64,000 nucleotides of DNA from Cryptomeria japonica (GCF_030272615.1 NC_081411.1:41219140-41283139), one strand, 5' to 3'. Shown: positions 48,155 to 59,529, numbered from the stretch's first letter. The notes: generated from the letters alone by a model not told the origin. A program made the numbers and translations.

Positions 48155-49046
48155 GGAGTTCATTAGATCATTCTAACATCAAAACAAAACAACATCTTTT
48201 CTATCAGCGAATTTTGTAAGCAGCTCCAACAGTCAACGAAAGGAATTGAATCATTAGCAAGGCGAATTTACCAAAGAAGTGATAATACCATTCCCACAAA
48301 GGTGAAATCAGACTTTGAAGGTGTAGAACTGATGATCAAGGAAGACAAATATCATCATTAGACAAGTCAAATTCACCCTTAGACAATAAGGATACTTCCT
48401 AGACAGTGAATTCACTTATCAAAAGGAGGAATCTCTCGTATAGAAACACATATCAGACCCGCAAATATAGAATAAGAAATCAAGTCAAAGTGGGAGTGCA
48501 TAAAAGTTATATATCATGTGAGATTGACACCCATTTATTTATTTTGTAGGAAGCAAGGAAAGAAATCAAAAGGACTAGGTTGGAGGAATATTGGAGTAAG
48601 GATCTAAAGGAAGAGATCATGCAATCACCCTAAGGCAAGCAAGCAAGGATGGAAGAAGGACCCAACTACATCATTAATTCTCATCATCATCATCACGTTA
48701 AGCAACTGAATAATGTTGAGTATCAAGAGATATCTCTCAACATCCCTTCATGATGATGAATCAACTCAAGTCTACAAAGCACAAGATTAAGGTGGCATCC
48801 CAGTCACTACTTCACCAATCTGAGGGTTCCACATCAACATGTCTAGATACAATGTACCCGACTCACCAGTGATGGCATAAACTTTGAGGCACCTACCCCT
48901 AGCATCTATTGGTCCACACTCATGAAATGTAACTTTCTCATTAGCTAAGAGACTTTGTTGTAACAAACCCTAATTAGGGTTTCCATCTTGTAATACTAGT
49001 CATTGATTGTAAATCAATCCGAGCCATTGAATTGTAATGAGCTCTC

Positions 49047-49054
49047 TATATAAA
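49047..49054 (+). promoter_or_regulatory. LTR TATA box
   Basis: TATATAAA in CTCTCTATATAAAGCTCT, preceded by CCCTAATTAGGG. The same arrangement is found on the minus strand at 40,953-40,996, which supports its role as the LTR promoter of the family. Confidence 0.65.
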
Positions 49055-49891
49055 GCTCTGGATCTTCATTTGTAAAGGGTTAGTAGTCAATAGTTAGTAA
49101 ATAGAGGCTAGAATAGTAGAATAGCAATTAGAGTAGATTAGGAAGAGAAGGCAAGACATTGTTGCCTTAATTGTAAAAGACTTCTTTTTCATTGAAGATA
49201 TGGTGAAATATGTTGTTTCTTTGCAATGTGCATGGTTTCTTGTTGGATCTTCAAGTTTGATGGTAAATGATTAGATTGAATGAAGAAAATTGTTGAATGC
49301 ACTTGTGTGGAATTCGTCTAGTCCATACCACTAGCCTCTTACTGATTGTAAGTGTGCCCTGCGTGGTCAACTGGCATAGAATGAGCTTAATCTCGAGTCG
49401 TTACATGTCTATTGTTCATACATTATCTTGAATGGTGATTAGTGTCTGCTGGTGTACGATTTGAACATATTCAAAGCATCCTTTAGAAGATCACACTAAG
49501 TTGGTGTTGAATTGTTCAGCCTGATGGTGAGACCCAACCCAGTAGGACTCCAACTAGTCATTCATCCATCTTCTCACATTCTAGGTCTTAGAGTAGACTT
49601 TCTGAGCCCTGTATCTTTTGATGTTTCTTTATCTTCCAGCCAATAGATAAGATTCAAGTTCTAGTAGATTAAACACTTAGGCCATCAAACGTAAGTCCCC
49701 TTGTGATTCCAACATAATCACATCAGACCAAATTGAGCTTATCCACGAGTAGAGAACCTACATAACAAAACCTTGAAGTTTCTCTGATTGATCCTTCTGC
49801 GATATCTTCAGCATTCGGGAACTTTATTCAAGAGAGGATAAGATACCTTTGGGTATTTTATTGTGTTTGGTTGTGTACAAAAGACACATCA

Positions 49892-49916
49892 GCAGAATTA
49901 GCGCTAGAAGGAGGGT
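49892..49916 (+). promoter_or_regulatory. Probable primer binding site of the second Tat-like family
   Basis: Directly after ACACATCA comes GCAGAATTAGCGCTAGAAGG then AGGG. AGCGCTAGAAGGAGGG has the look of a tRNA-complementary PBS in this position, but I cannot name the tRNA. Confidence 0.4.
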
Positions 49917-50360
49917 TGATCATTGTGAAGTCATAAAAAGCCTAAGTTGAGGTCATATCAATTCATATTTGCGAGAAGTTATGCAGAGCTTTTATCCTTT
50001 TCCCACGCTCAACAAGATTAGGAGGGAATGAAAGCAAATGCAAAACTCTTGAATCAAAGGAAGATCAGTGGAGAGCCTTTTCTCAACGCTCAACATAAGT
50101 GGTACAAAGAAAGGAGGTGATCGTTGGGTCATCTATTGGACTTGCAAAAAGAAGGAAGTAGGCTGGAACTAGTTGAGCTTTCAAAATTAAATTTGAGATA
50201 TTCAAGATCTCTCTTATTCCAAAAATCCAAAAAAAGTGAAAAACCAGAAAAAAAAAAAAACAAAAACAAAAAAAAACAGAAAATTCAAAAAAAGAAGAAG
50301 AAAGATTTCTCAATGGAAGGGAAACAACAGTTTCATCATGAGAAACATGTTGATTTTTCT

Positions 50361-51852
50361 TAACTTTGGTGGAGGTTAAACATACAGCTATACATACGCC
50401 ATTTGTCCCAGTTTGCAAGACCAGGGCAGTGTAGAATCCACAAGACAAATGAACATGATGAAATGCATTGCTTGAAATACTTATCAAGGATGGAATCAAC
50501 GGTACAAGGAAAGATCTTCTTTTGGGATGTACCCAAGCCGGAAGTGGAAGAAAACAATTTCAATGTCCTAGAGAAAAATGATCCTCTTTTAGGCTTCTTA
50601 TGGATAATTGAAAATTAACTTATTTTGAATGGTGAAATGCGTTTAGAAGGCATATTGCTACCATTATGGTGTAGGATTCACAATGCACCTCACTTCGAAT
50701 TTACTTGCTCAGTATGTGAGATGGCCATCAACCGAGTCAGATATCAGTTTGGAATGCCAACCTTATCCGAAGAAGAATGTATCGCGAATAGATCTTGGAG
50801 TGCGTACCTTGCATCTGAATTCAGAAGAACATATGAACAAGGCATTGCTACATCACCTGAAAGTGAAAGAAGACAATGGAACAAAAGTTGAAGAAGCAGT
50901 TGAGAATGCTCAAGTAGTGATAAGGAAAGATCAAAGTGGTGAGAAAGAAATCAAAGGAGAAGATGACTCATTCCTTGAAGAATTTCAATTACTACTACAA
51001 AAGGAGATTATTGAGAATGAAATACAAGAATTTTCAAATAACACTTTTGAAGAGGACAATCAAATTGAGATATTGAACGAAGAGCTACAAATCATCATAA
51101 GTGAACCCAAATATGAAGAACATCTTGAAGAGACACTCAAAGACATCATTACCATCATATTATTTGAGGGCGTGTTGAAAGATCTCATGGAAGAAGTGCA
51201 AATAGAATCACTGCCAAAAAAATTTCAAGACAAATAAGTTATGGTGAGCGATGTGATTCATCATCGACTTCGGCCTCCTGAAACAATGCTTGAAGATGAA
51301 ATGCTACTAGAGATTGTATTTGATCAACTAGAGGAAATGTTTGAAGCTCAATCTATCAAGAACTCCTTAATTTTTGAAGATATGCTCACAAAATTTCATG
51401 AGGATGCATGGTTTATACAAGATGTCACTATGAAAGAAAATAATGTTGAACTATTCGAAGGGGTGCTAAGCTTGTTTCAAGAGGAGCTTCCAAATCAAGA
51501 TCAACATGTTGTGAATGCTCGTGGAATGGTACATCACCAATGGCGACCTCTTGAAGAAGTTAATGATCTCGCTTCTAACAATGCATTGAATTGCGAGCAA
51601 ATACTTCCATTTGAGAAAGCACTTCCATCTGAGCCCGAAATATGCCAGGTTGCCTCTTTCCTTAATCCTAGCTTTGCAAGTTATTATGATTTTGATTATG
51701 GGGATTTTGGGAGAACAACTTGCATTTGGATAGACCATGGACCTAATGAGTTGCCTCAATTGATTATCTTACATGATACCTTTCCTGAATATGAGAGATG
51801 CATGGTGAGAGCTTGCTTTTATGTATTTAAAGATGAATTTTCTCGATTGTGA
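50361..51852 (+). pseudogene. Unrecognised retroelement ORF with a CX2HX4HX4C motif and acidic domain
   Basis: Frame 1 (50,361-about 50,880) encodes CRIHKTNEHDEMHC (50,421-50,462), the same CX2HX4HX4C knuckle as the gag at 57.1 kb, then FWDVPKPEVEE and, after a TAA at 50,616, a Cys/His-containing CRIHNAPHFEFTCSVC segment. A one-base shift near 50,870 leads to a long acidic, helical region rich in EE/LLQKE (50,890-51,237). After another TAA there is a final open part to 51,852 with EEMFEAQS, HHQWRPLEE and FGRTTCIWIDHGPNELPQL. About 490 codons in all. It sits between a PBS and the LTR at 51,937. It may be the extra ORF that some Tat/Ogre elements carry before gag; no function is claimed. Confidence 0.55.
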
Positions 51853-51936
51853 ACTATCACTTTCGCCATGCCCATGTTGCATACATTTAGAAATCATGTA
51901 AAGTCATGTGTATATTTCACTTCTTTGAGTCGTATT

Positions 51937-52712
51937 TGTAGACACCTAAAATTGTCTAGTCTAATTAAATAAATATTTTATTTATTTAATTATCTAAGCT
52001 TAATTCTTCTATTAATTAAATAAATCTTTATTTATTTAATTAATTCATTTATCCTCTTCTAGCCTTATTTCTCATTTAAATAAATACATTTATTTATTTA
52101 AATTATCCTATTCCTAAATTAAATAAATATTTTTATTTATTTAATTATCCCACTTCTTCTATTAATTAAATAAATCTTTATTTATTTAATTAATTCATTA
52201 ATCTTTTCTACCCATGACACATGTCGTTCATCTCTTAATTCCTACACTACCTACCCCTTTTATTATTTTATTATTTCTTTTACCTACCCTCTAATCATAG
52301 CCGACCTCCTTTTACACCTCTCAATCTTATCCCTCCATTTCATATAGTGTCTTTTATATAAGGAGATGTTTTCTTCATTATCAAACCCTAATGAGTTAAT
52401 GAATCAATTTGAGGCAATTGACTACACTACGATCCTACTAGCAACCACATTCCGTTCTTTGTTGAGCTCTTGTGCACATAAAATCTGAGAGCAAATATAT
52501 CAAGCAAGATCAATGGAGATAGGAAGAATGGAGATCAAAACCCTATTGGACATGTGATGGTATAATCTTTGTGATTTCATTTGATTTGCATTGTCTTAGG
52601 TAATCTTCATATGTTATGCTGGATCTTTGTTGTTGTTAGGCTAGGGTTTTGTGGTTGAATTCATTTAGCCTTTCAATATTGTTATTATTGTTATCCATTT
52701 TCACCATATACA
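51937..52712 (+). repeat. 5' LTR of the Tat-like element at 51.9 kb
   Basis: It begins TGTAGACACCTAAAATTGTC and ends ACCATATACA (776 bp), directly followed by the PBS. U3 carries the AT palindrome array. A TTTTATATAAGGAG run at about 52,352 is a likely TATA region. Confidence 0.8.
51963..52194. repeat. Five AT-rich perfect or near-perfect palindromes in the LTR U3
   Basis: Palindromes of the type TTAATTAAATAAAT..ATTTATTTAATTAA lie at 51,963-51,991, 52,011-52,044, 52,074-52,103, 52,117-52,146 and 52,161-52,194. Palindromes 2 and 5 are in the same ~45-bp context 150 bp apart, so a unit of about three palindromes was duplicated. Confidence 0.88.
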
Positions 52713-52713
52713 T

Positions 52714-52733
52714 TTTGGCACGCCCGGTGGGAC
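52714..52733 (+). promoter_or_regulatory. Primer binding site of the Tat-like element
   Basis: TTTGGCACGCCCGGTGGGAC immediately follows the LTR end. It corresponds in place and form to the TGGCGCC..GTGGGGC PBS region of plant Tat/Athila elements. Confidence 0.75.
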
Positions 52734-52856
52734 TCTTGTCTCTTTTGCATTTAACATTTTGTTGCAGATTTTGTGTTTGAAGTTGCAGATCTGACATTTT
52801 CGACAACATTTTTGACGTTTTCGCGTTTGCACACTTTCGGGTCACGTTTTTGATTT

Positions 52857-53350
52857 TCTGCCGTGTCTGTGACATCTGGAACCGCGTCTGCATCTTCGAC
52901 ATTATTTCACTTTTTTTTGCAGATTGCGGGATCGCGTTTGTGTTCCCAAATCGCGTCCGTGAACCTCTGAACCGCGTCTGTGTTTCTGGCAATTTTTTCA
53001 TTTTCCAGATTGCAGGTTTTCATTATACGCGCGTCTGTGGGCACTTTAATCGTGTCTGCAAGATCTAATCGCGTTTGTGATCATTTTAATCGCGTTTGTG
53101 CTCTGCAGGATTTTTTGTTTTGCATTTTTTTTTTGCAAAAACGCGTTTGTGTTGTGGAATCGCGTCTGTAGGCAATTTAATCGCGTTTGTGATCATTTTA
53201 ATCGCGTCTGTGCTCTGCAGGATTTTTTGTTTTGCATTTTTTTTTGGCAGAAATGCATCTGTGAGGTGTTAAAACGCGTCTGTGTTGTTGAATCGCGTCT
53301 GTGTAGGGCGGAATCGCATCTATGTAAGGTAAAATCGCGTCTGTGTTTTC
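52857..53350 (+). repeat. Leader array 1: ~18 copies of CGCGTYTGTG
   Basis: Variants of ATCGCGTCTGTG or ATCGCGTTTGTG recur, often 19-22 bp apart, inside AT-rich spacers. A 112-bp higher-order unit (copies starting at 53,070 and 53,182) has been duplicated. Changes in the motif are mostly C to T or G to A (CGTG, GCAT). Short Cys-rich open frames across it are a by-product. Confidence 0.88.
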
Positions 53351-53734
53351 AAAAAAAAAAAAATTTAGGTTTTCATTTTTCGCCATTTTGTCTTGCATTT
53401 AATGTTTCAGATCCAGTTTATTTTGAGCTAACATTTTCAGATCTAGCTAACGAAATTGGTGCATCTTGTCTTGAAAGCAAAATTGTTTGGTTGAAGGCCC
53501 CTATTTTCACAAAGTCTTTTGGGTTTAAAATTTACCTAACTTATGTGCTTGCAGGAAGGGATGATTATTTGAAACAATCCAAACTACTAATAAATCTTTG
53601 TTGCAGGTCCTTGGCAAGGGTTTTTGGATTTTTATTGTGTGCCTTGTTTTCATAGACTAGCAAACACTTCCATTGGTGCATTAAAATTGAATCATTGTCT
53701 TTTGTGCCTTGAGCAATAGGCTCTTTTTTTTTAA

Positions 53735-54300
53735 TCTTTAGAGGGCCTGTCTTCTCGTGTGGCCATTAGGACTACTAGTGAGAAGAGAATGACCCAAGTG
53801 GTAGCGAGGAAAACCCACCTTTTCCAAACCACTATAATCAAATGTATTCATGGTGAAAACTATGGATAACGTGTGCTGATTAGTTCATACCAACACTATG
53901 TCTCCCCATAAACCCGTTTGATCAAATTTATTTGATTAGTTGTATGGTGTAACCCCTACCGGCTGGGAGCCTTCTGTATTTACAAAGCTGAAAGTGCCGC
54001 ATGTATGGCCACACGAGCAGATGCCCTTACTAGCACCTTTTTGTTTTAGAAGCCCAAATATTTTTAGTTGTTGGGGCAGGAGGTCGGACCTTTGGTAGCG
54101 GCCCACACACATACGGTTCTTAGTAGAGATACAAAGTTCACCACAGGGAGTTTTCATGGGGACTGATGCTTGGCTAACCCGAGAAGTGAGTGCCGAGGGT
54201 GGAGCCAGTGAGGTCAAGCATCTAAGTATCCGCTCTGAATAGCATAGCCTCAGGGGTAAAACCCCATGTGGGATCAACAACTATTGTCTTGGCCAGCCAT
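53735..54300 (+). repeat. Conserved leader block of Tat-like elements (copy 2)
   Basis: Partner of 43,130-43,620. It ends with ACCCCATGTGGGATCAACAA and GTCTTGGCCAGCCATA, which match CCCCGACCATCCATA in the other copy. Found between arrays 1 and 2 of this element. Confidence 0.7.
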
Positions 54301-54565
54301 AAGAATTGTGCTTGACTTATGTTAAACATTCAAAACATTCAAGATCAAACAACAAAACATTGTGTCTTTTGTGTCTTCAAGTGTATGCAAAACATTTTTA
54401 CATCAAACAACACACTTTTCTTGGGGTCATTTTGACTCTAGACACTTGCAAACATTGAGTCCTCATCAACATTGTGTCCTCTTGTCACAAACAGTCAAAC
54501 AGTCAGATTTGGTCACAACAAAAACAACTTCACAGATTGCAAAAATTGCACAAAATTTGCAGAAA

Positions 54566-54753
54566 CACGTCTGTGTCGGGCATAATAGTGTCTGTGTTTT
54601 CTAGACGCGTTTGTGAAGGGCAGAATCGCGTCTGTGTTCCAACAGTCAACATTACATTTGGCAAAAAATCCCAGAAACGTGTCTGTGTTAAACAAAGTTG
54701 CGTCTATGTCAGGAAACCGCATTTGTGGAGTATACAGGCGCGTCTGTGTTTAG
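54566..54753 (+). repeat. Leader array 2: ~8 copies of CGCGTYTGTG
   Basis: ACACGTCTGTGT, AGTGTCTGTGT, ACGCGTTTGTGA, TCGCGTCTGTGT, ACGTGTCTGTGT, TGCGTCTATGT, CCGCATTTGTGG and GCGCGTCTGTGT. Same orientation as array 1, 500 bp upstream of the gag start. Confidence 0.85.
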
Positions 54754-55241
54754 AATTGAAAAATTATTACAGTCCAGCAAACAAACACAGTCTATTTTGG
54801 AATTCTTGAGCTTCTTAGGTCATTTCTCCAGGGTTTCATTTAGCATTCAACCTATCTTTGGGTCTCACAAAATCCATCATTGCTTCACATCTCACTTTAC
54901 ATTCACATTTGTCTAAACTTGAGTCAAAAGGTCACTTGCTTGTCCTCATCATACTTTGTCAACACACTACGCACAACAACACTTTGCTAAGTGGTCCCTC
55001 ATCAAGGTTTCTTACCTTTGGGTCTCATTTGGTCTTACTTAGAGTCAAGGTCAACTTACCTCATCAAGAGAAACTATCCTCTCTTTGGAAGCCATACCTA
55101 CTCTACTACATACATACTTGGTCTTACACTTTGAACATTGCAAGTACACTTCAGATTCATTTACATTCCATCCAACTCTTGGTCTTCCATACTTTTTCCA
55201 TTTTTCATCTAGTCTCACACATCTTGGTCAATACCTAGTTC

Positions 55242-56951
55242 ATGGTTGAAACCCGTCTTCAAAAATCTAGGAGAGAAACTAAAGAGGCTCAAGAGTCCGC
55301 AAACATGAGTTCTTATGAGTATGACAATGATATCTTTTTCAATTCTGATCATACTACATTACCTGACATGGATGCCTATAGAAACATTCCAAATGTTGAG
55401 AACATGGACACTATAAACAACAATGCTACACACAATGACAATATGGACAATTTTTCAGTACATTCAATAGATGTGGAAGAATCAATTATGAATCCCCATT
55501 TCAATCAATTGGTTGAGGAAATAATGAGGAGAGATAGACAATACTTCTTACAAATGATGGCACAAAGTGGAACCAAGATACCTCATGATTTTGATATGTC
55601 TCAAATAATGGAAAATCAACCTTTGCAACAACCTCACTCCAACATGGATCAAAGGAGACCTAATAGTGGAGGAAATAGAGGACCATATATGGTACCTGAA
55701 TCACCATTAGCTTTGCTTCAAAAACTGGAGGTCCCACATACACATGGTCAAACATATGATACCCACCTTCGCAGACCATTATGGAAGTCTTATGCAGAAA
55801 GATATGCTCAATCACATACCAATGCTAAGGATCAACCACAAAGGTAATTGGATATTCAAAGGCATGCTCAAAATTTGGACAAAAGGAAACCTCGTGTCAA
55901 ATTTGGGGGCAATACAATAGAACATGACATGCCTGTAGAGTATGGTATATATGCACAAAATAGATATGGTGTTTCTCAACATGAATCTATACCAAGTGGT
56001 CCATATACACAGCATTTCTATAGACCTCCTCCATATGAACATGTGTATGACCAATATCATCCATATATGCAACATGCTCCTCCTCCAATGGGTACCTCAA
56101 GCATGGGGTATGGTCCAAGAAGTCGATCTCCACCTAAGAACAATTTGGAGCAACAAATCAGGGACTTACAAAAGAAAATGGAGGACATAAATACACCAAA
56201 GCCAACATACACAATGAGAGACATATGTCCTTATCCATTTGACAAGAGCATTCCAATGCCTCCTTTTCCTACACACTTTGTGACGCCTAAATTTGATAAG
56301 TATAGAGGAAAAGGGGATCCTAAGGCACACATAAGACAGTTTTTCACAGCTTGCATTGAGGTAGTAGCAGAAGAGACATATTTAATGAGATTATTCCCAC
56401 AAAGTTTAGGTGATCAAGCTATGGAATGGTTCTCCCAACTCCCACCTGGTATTAAGTCATGGGGTGACTTAGCAGAGGCATTTATTCAACATTTCTCCTA
56501 CAATATAGAGATAGACGTATCAGTCACTACTTTGTGCAACACCAAGCAAAAAGAGGGAGAGTCTTTTGCATCATTTTTACAAAGATGGAGAAATCTAGCC
56601 AACAGATGCTCTTGTGAAATTCCACAAAAACAAATGGTAGAAATGTTCACCCAGAATGTTAACAAAGACATTGGCTATGATCTAAGAAAAGCTTGTTTGT
56701 CCACCTTCAAGGACGTCATTGAAAAAGGCTTAGCGACAGAAAAGGTCCTAATTGAACAAGGAGTCATTAAGATATTCAAGGAAAACAAAGATGACTTTAA
56801 AGGAAGAGACGAGCCAAGATTTTGGAATAAAAACAAGAACACAGTCAATGATGGTGTTGTTGATGCCAACACAATGCGACCCAAATTCATTTTTTCGGGA
56901 TCAAGTTCTACAAACAATCAAGTGAATACTCAAACAACTTCCAGATCATGA
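55242..56951 (+). pseudogene. gag (capsid part) of the Tat-like element
   Basis: An ATG at 55,242 (MVETRLQKSRRETKEA) opens the frame; a TAA at 55,845 and a TGA at 56,949 are the only stops in ~570 codons. The first half is Asn/Met/Gln-rich. The capsid domain is clear: KFDKYRGKGDPKAHIRQF (about 56,290), EWFSQLPPGIKSWGDLAEAF (about 56,425) and ESFASFLQRWRNLANRC, the typical gag signature of plant Ty3/gypsy. The TAA fits a former CAA and the TGA a former CGA. It would form the particle shell. Confidence 0.85.
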
Positions 56952-57290
56952 AGAAAGTACACTCCATTGGGAGAACCACTTGAGTCAGTTTTCAAGAAGC
57001 TAGTGGCAAACAAGGCAATCATAGTTCTAGATTTTCCTCCATATGAGCCAAAGGTCAAACCAAATTGGTGGAATGATGACGAATATTGTGAATTTCATAA
57101 GAGCAAGGGTCATAAGACAAGAAATTGTCATCGATTGAAGAACATCATACAAGATCTCATTGATAGAGGTGACATTGGGATTGAGGGACATTCGTCTAAT
57201 CAAGAACATGAGACGTTTAAGGAACCATTCCCAAAACATGACAAGGGAAAAGCTAAAGCCACATAGGATCAAACCAACTATACCAGAGCA
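56952..57290 (+). pseudogene. gag C-terminal region with CX2HX4HX4C knuckle
   Basis: In frame with the capsid after the TGA. YCEFHKSKGHKTRNC at about 57,087-57,131 is the Tat-type nucleocapsid motif, followed by HRLKNIIQDLIDRGDI. The frame meets a TAG at 57,264 at a likely Gln codon (AT-stop-DQT) and continues. Confidence 0.8.
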
Positions 57291-58595
57291 TCTTACAACT
57301 ATGATTCAACCATCAATCACATCTCGATGGACAATTATGTCTCTACCATTATCATCACGGACAAAACCCCTGAGAATTCTGCCTAGAGACCCAAGATTGT
57401 CCTAAAAGGTGTTGGATCTTCTTCTGAACCTACCTCTGAATGTCATGTCACAACTCATCGAGGTAAAATCACTTTGCAAGGTGCTCCAACTAAAAACACC
57501 GCTTCTTCATCAACCAAACCTGAGTATGACCTTGTAGAACAGCTAGGGAAGACACCTGCGCTCATCTCCATTCTTGAGCTCCTACTCATAGCCCCTGCAC
57601 ATAAATCCATTCTTGACAAAATCTTGAGAGAAACTCCTGTTCCTACTGATCTGAACGTGGACCAGTTTCAAGCCATGGTGGGATACCTTTCCATTCCACA
57701 CTCCCTTACATTCACAGAAGCTGATGACACCTCCATAAGTCAGCCACATAATGCACCTTTACACATTGAAGCCTTCATACACAAACATAGAATCAAACAA
57801 GTCCTAATAGATGGAGGAGCAGGTCTAAACATTTGTACATTGAGCACTGTTAAAAAATTGGGATATTCTGATAAAGCCGTGAATTCTACAAACAAAATTA
57901 CCATCAAGGCATATGATGATGACAAGCGTTCATCTAAAGGTACAGTCACCTTACCTCTCAGAGTTGGGCCAGTTACAAAGGATGTGGTTTGTCAAGTCCT
58001 AGACCTAGATCTCACATACAATATATTGCTAGGACGTCCATGGATTCATGAGATGAGCGCAGTACCATCTACATATCATCGATGTATCAAGTTTCCACAC
58101 AATGGAGTTGAAGTGACTGTCAAAGGTGACCCAGATCCATTCATATGTTGCAACAATCTGCGACTTGGATCAGAAATAACAATCCCAGTCAATCGAGAAG
58201 CTATACCTTCATCGGCATATGTGGATCTAGAATCATTGAAACCTTCTACATCAAAGCAAGCAGAGCTCAAAGAAAAATTCAAGATTAAAGACATGGGATG
58301 TGGTGAGTATAATTTGAAAGGAATTGGGTGTGAACCACCTAGTGTTGTGGCTACTAAGTTTGAATGCAAATCTCCTCTAGTGGTGCAAGCATCTCTTGAT
58401 ATCAATAGTCCTAAGAATGGTTCCAGCGAAGAATCTATTGAGCGTATTACCAGCCCTCTTGATAACTCACATAGCCTTACCATTTCAACCACTCATTCCA
58501 TTTCCACTCCACTTCCAGACTTGGATCAACAAGAATTACAAAAGCCCTTACTTATTGGGGATCAAAAATCAAACTTTGAAAAGAAAAATCTATAA
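57291..58595 (+). pseudogene. Aspartic protease of the Tat-like element
   Basis: After a TAG near 57,384 a 373-codon open frame contains the Tat-type active site VLIDGGAGLNICTLS (about 57,803) and the second block YNILLGRPWIHEMSAVPS (about 58,018). C-terminally the linker is Ser/Thr/Pro-rich (about 58,370-58,560) and ends at TAA 58,593. The DGG form of the site, instead of DSG or DTG, is usual for this lineage. Confidence 0.83.
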
Positions 58596-59052
58596 GTCAA
58601 AACTAAAGAAAATTCCTTCAGTCCAAATCAAAATCAAAATCTATTGGACTCTACAAAAATCAAAGTCAAGGATAAAAATCCTATGAAGCAAAAAGAGAAA
58701 GAGTTGATCTCCCCTAATATCAAAATAACTGGGGGCAAAAGTTCTAAAATTTTAAATCAAAAAGCATACTTGTTGATCCTAAGTCTCCATCATGCTATCA
58801 TACTTTCACTTCTTTTCACAATCATAAGCCTTCATAACTCATCCACTTGTTCCACATATCCATCCCCTTCTAGCGATACATCATCGACCTTTAATGGAAC
58901 TTCCTTGAAGGACTTTGTTATCAGGAATGCCCAAACTTCTTCAGGTGACACACATACGGGCCTGTGTAGTCCACACACTAGTAATTCTATCTCAGATCCT
59001 TCATCGAGGAAGACATTCAATCAAGCTACACATTATTTAGTCAAGGAATAAT
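58596..59052 (+). pseudogene. Linker region at the site of the lost RT-RNase H-integrase core
   Basis: A low-complexity frame (58,644-59,051) has Lys-rich and Ser/Thr-rich segments and one hydrophobic stretch (LLILSLHHAIILSLLF), with no RT motif. It is followed at 59,053 by integrase tail sequence, so at least 2.5-3.5 kb of pol is missing between protease and here. Confidence 0.55.
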
Positions 59053-59289
59053 GCAACTACAATCACAAGGTAAAGCCTGACACATTTGAGGTAGGTGACT
59101 TGGTTCTTAGAGAAAATCCTAAAAATCAACAAGACAGAGAGAAGAAGGGCAAGTTCGAACCAAACTAGCTTGGCCCTTACATTATTACAGCAGCATATGG
59201 ATCTGGTGCATATCAACTCTCAATTACAGAAGGTGAACCTTTGGAGGATCCTATCAACAGCATGCACCTTCGCAGGTTTTACACATAGC
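59053..59289 (+). pseudogene. Integrase C-terminal remnant of the Tat-like element
   Basis: The plus strand reads YNHKVKPDTFEVGDLVLREN, then LGPYIITAAYGSGAYQLS and PINSMHLRRFYT before a TAG. These are the VGDLVLR, GPY and H-L-RRF-Y blocks that end Tat-lineage pol. One in-frame TAG (EPN-stop-LGPY) replaces a Trp or Gln codon. The catalytic core is absent. Confidence 0.85.
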
Positions 59290-59369
59290 TCTTCAGAGTA
59301 TCCTAATTTCAAAAATACAAAAAAATCAAAAAATTTCAAAAATACAAAAAAATTATAAAACAAAAAAAT

Positions 59370-59525
59370 CGTTACTTGGTGAAAACCTGGCAAACAAGCG
59401 CCTTGTGATGCAAAAAACATTGAAAAAAAAAAAAGAAAAAAAGTTAAGAGAAATAATTTCGTCCAACGGTGAAAACCACTTCGGTGGCGCCCTGGGCAGG
59501 TACCATGGTAAAAACTGGGTCACCA
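59370..59525 (+). repeat. Three GGTGAAAACC..GCGCC units after pol
   Basis: GGTGAAAACCTGGCAAACAA then GCGCC (59,377), GGTGAAAACCACTTCGGTGG then CGCC (59,468), and GGTAAAAACTGGGTCACCAA then CGCC (59,505). The middle unit could form a GCCACCGAAGTGG-type hairpin. The stretch between is A-rich. Confidence 0.6.
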
Positions 59526-59529
59526 ACGC

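Larger units (their letters stand above)
45356..49891 (+). repeat. LTR and upstream part of the second Tat-like family
   Basis: The right end, ACACATCA at 49,891, abuts a PBS-like sequence. CCCTAATTAGGGTTTCC (48,969) and a TATA box (49,047) are shared with the minus-strand LTR at 39,609-41,069, so at least 48.9-49.89 kb is LTR. A further TATATAAA lies at 48,147. The left limit is not resolved; change of composition near 45,355 is the best guess. It contains the palindrome set at 46.6-47.9 kb. Confidence 0.5.

Noticed and set aside
45360-49891. Precise 5' end for the LTR of the second Tat-like family
   Set aside because: No second full copy in the window and no clear TG with matching target duplication, so only the right end is claimed.
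53077-53655. 192-codon Cys-rich open frame with repeated RVC
   Set aside because: RVC is simply CGCGTCTGT read in frame; copies change frame along the array and the tail has no domain. Treated as a repeat by-product.
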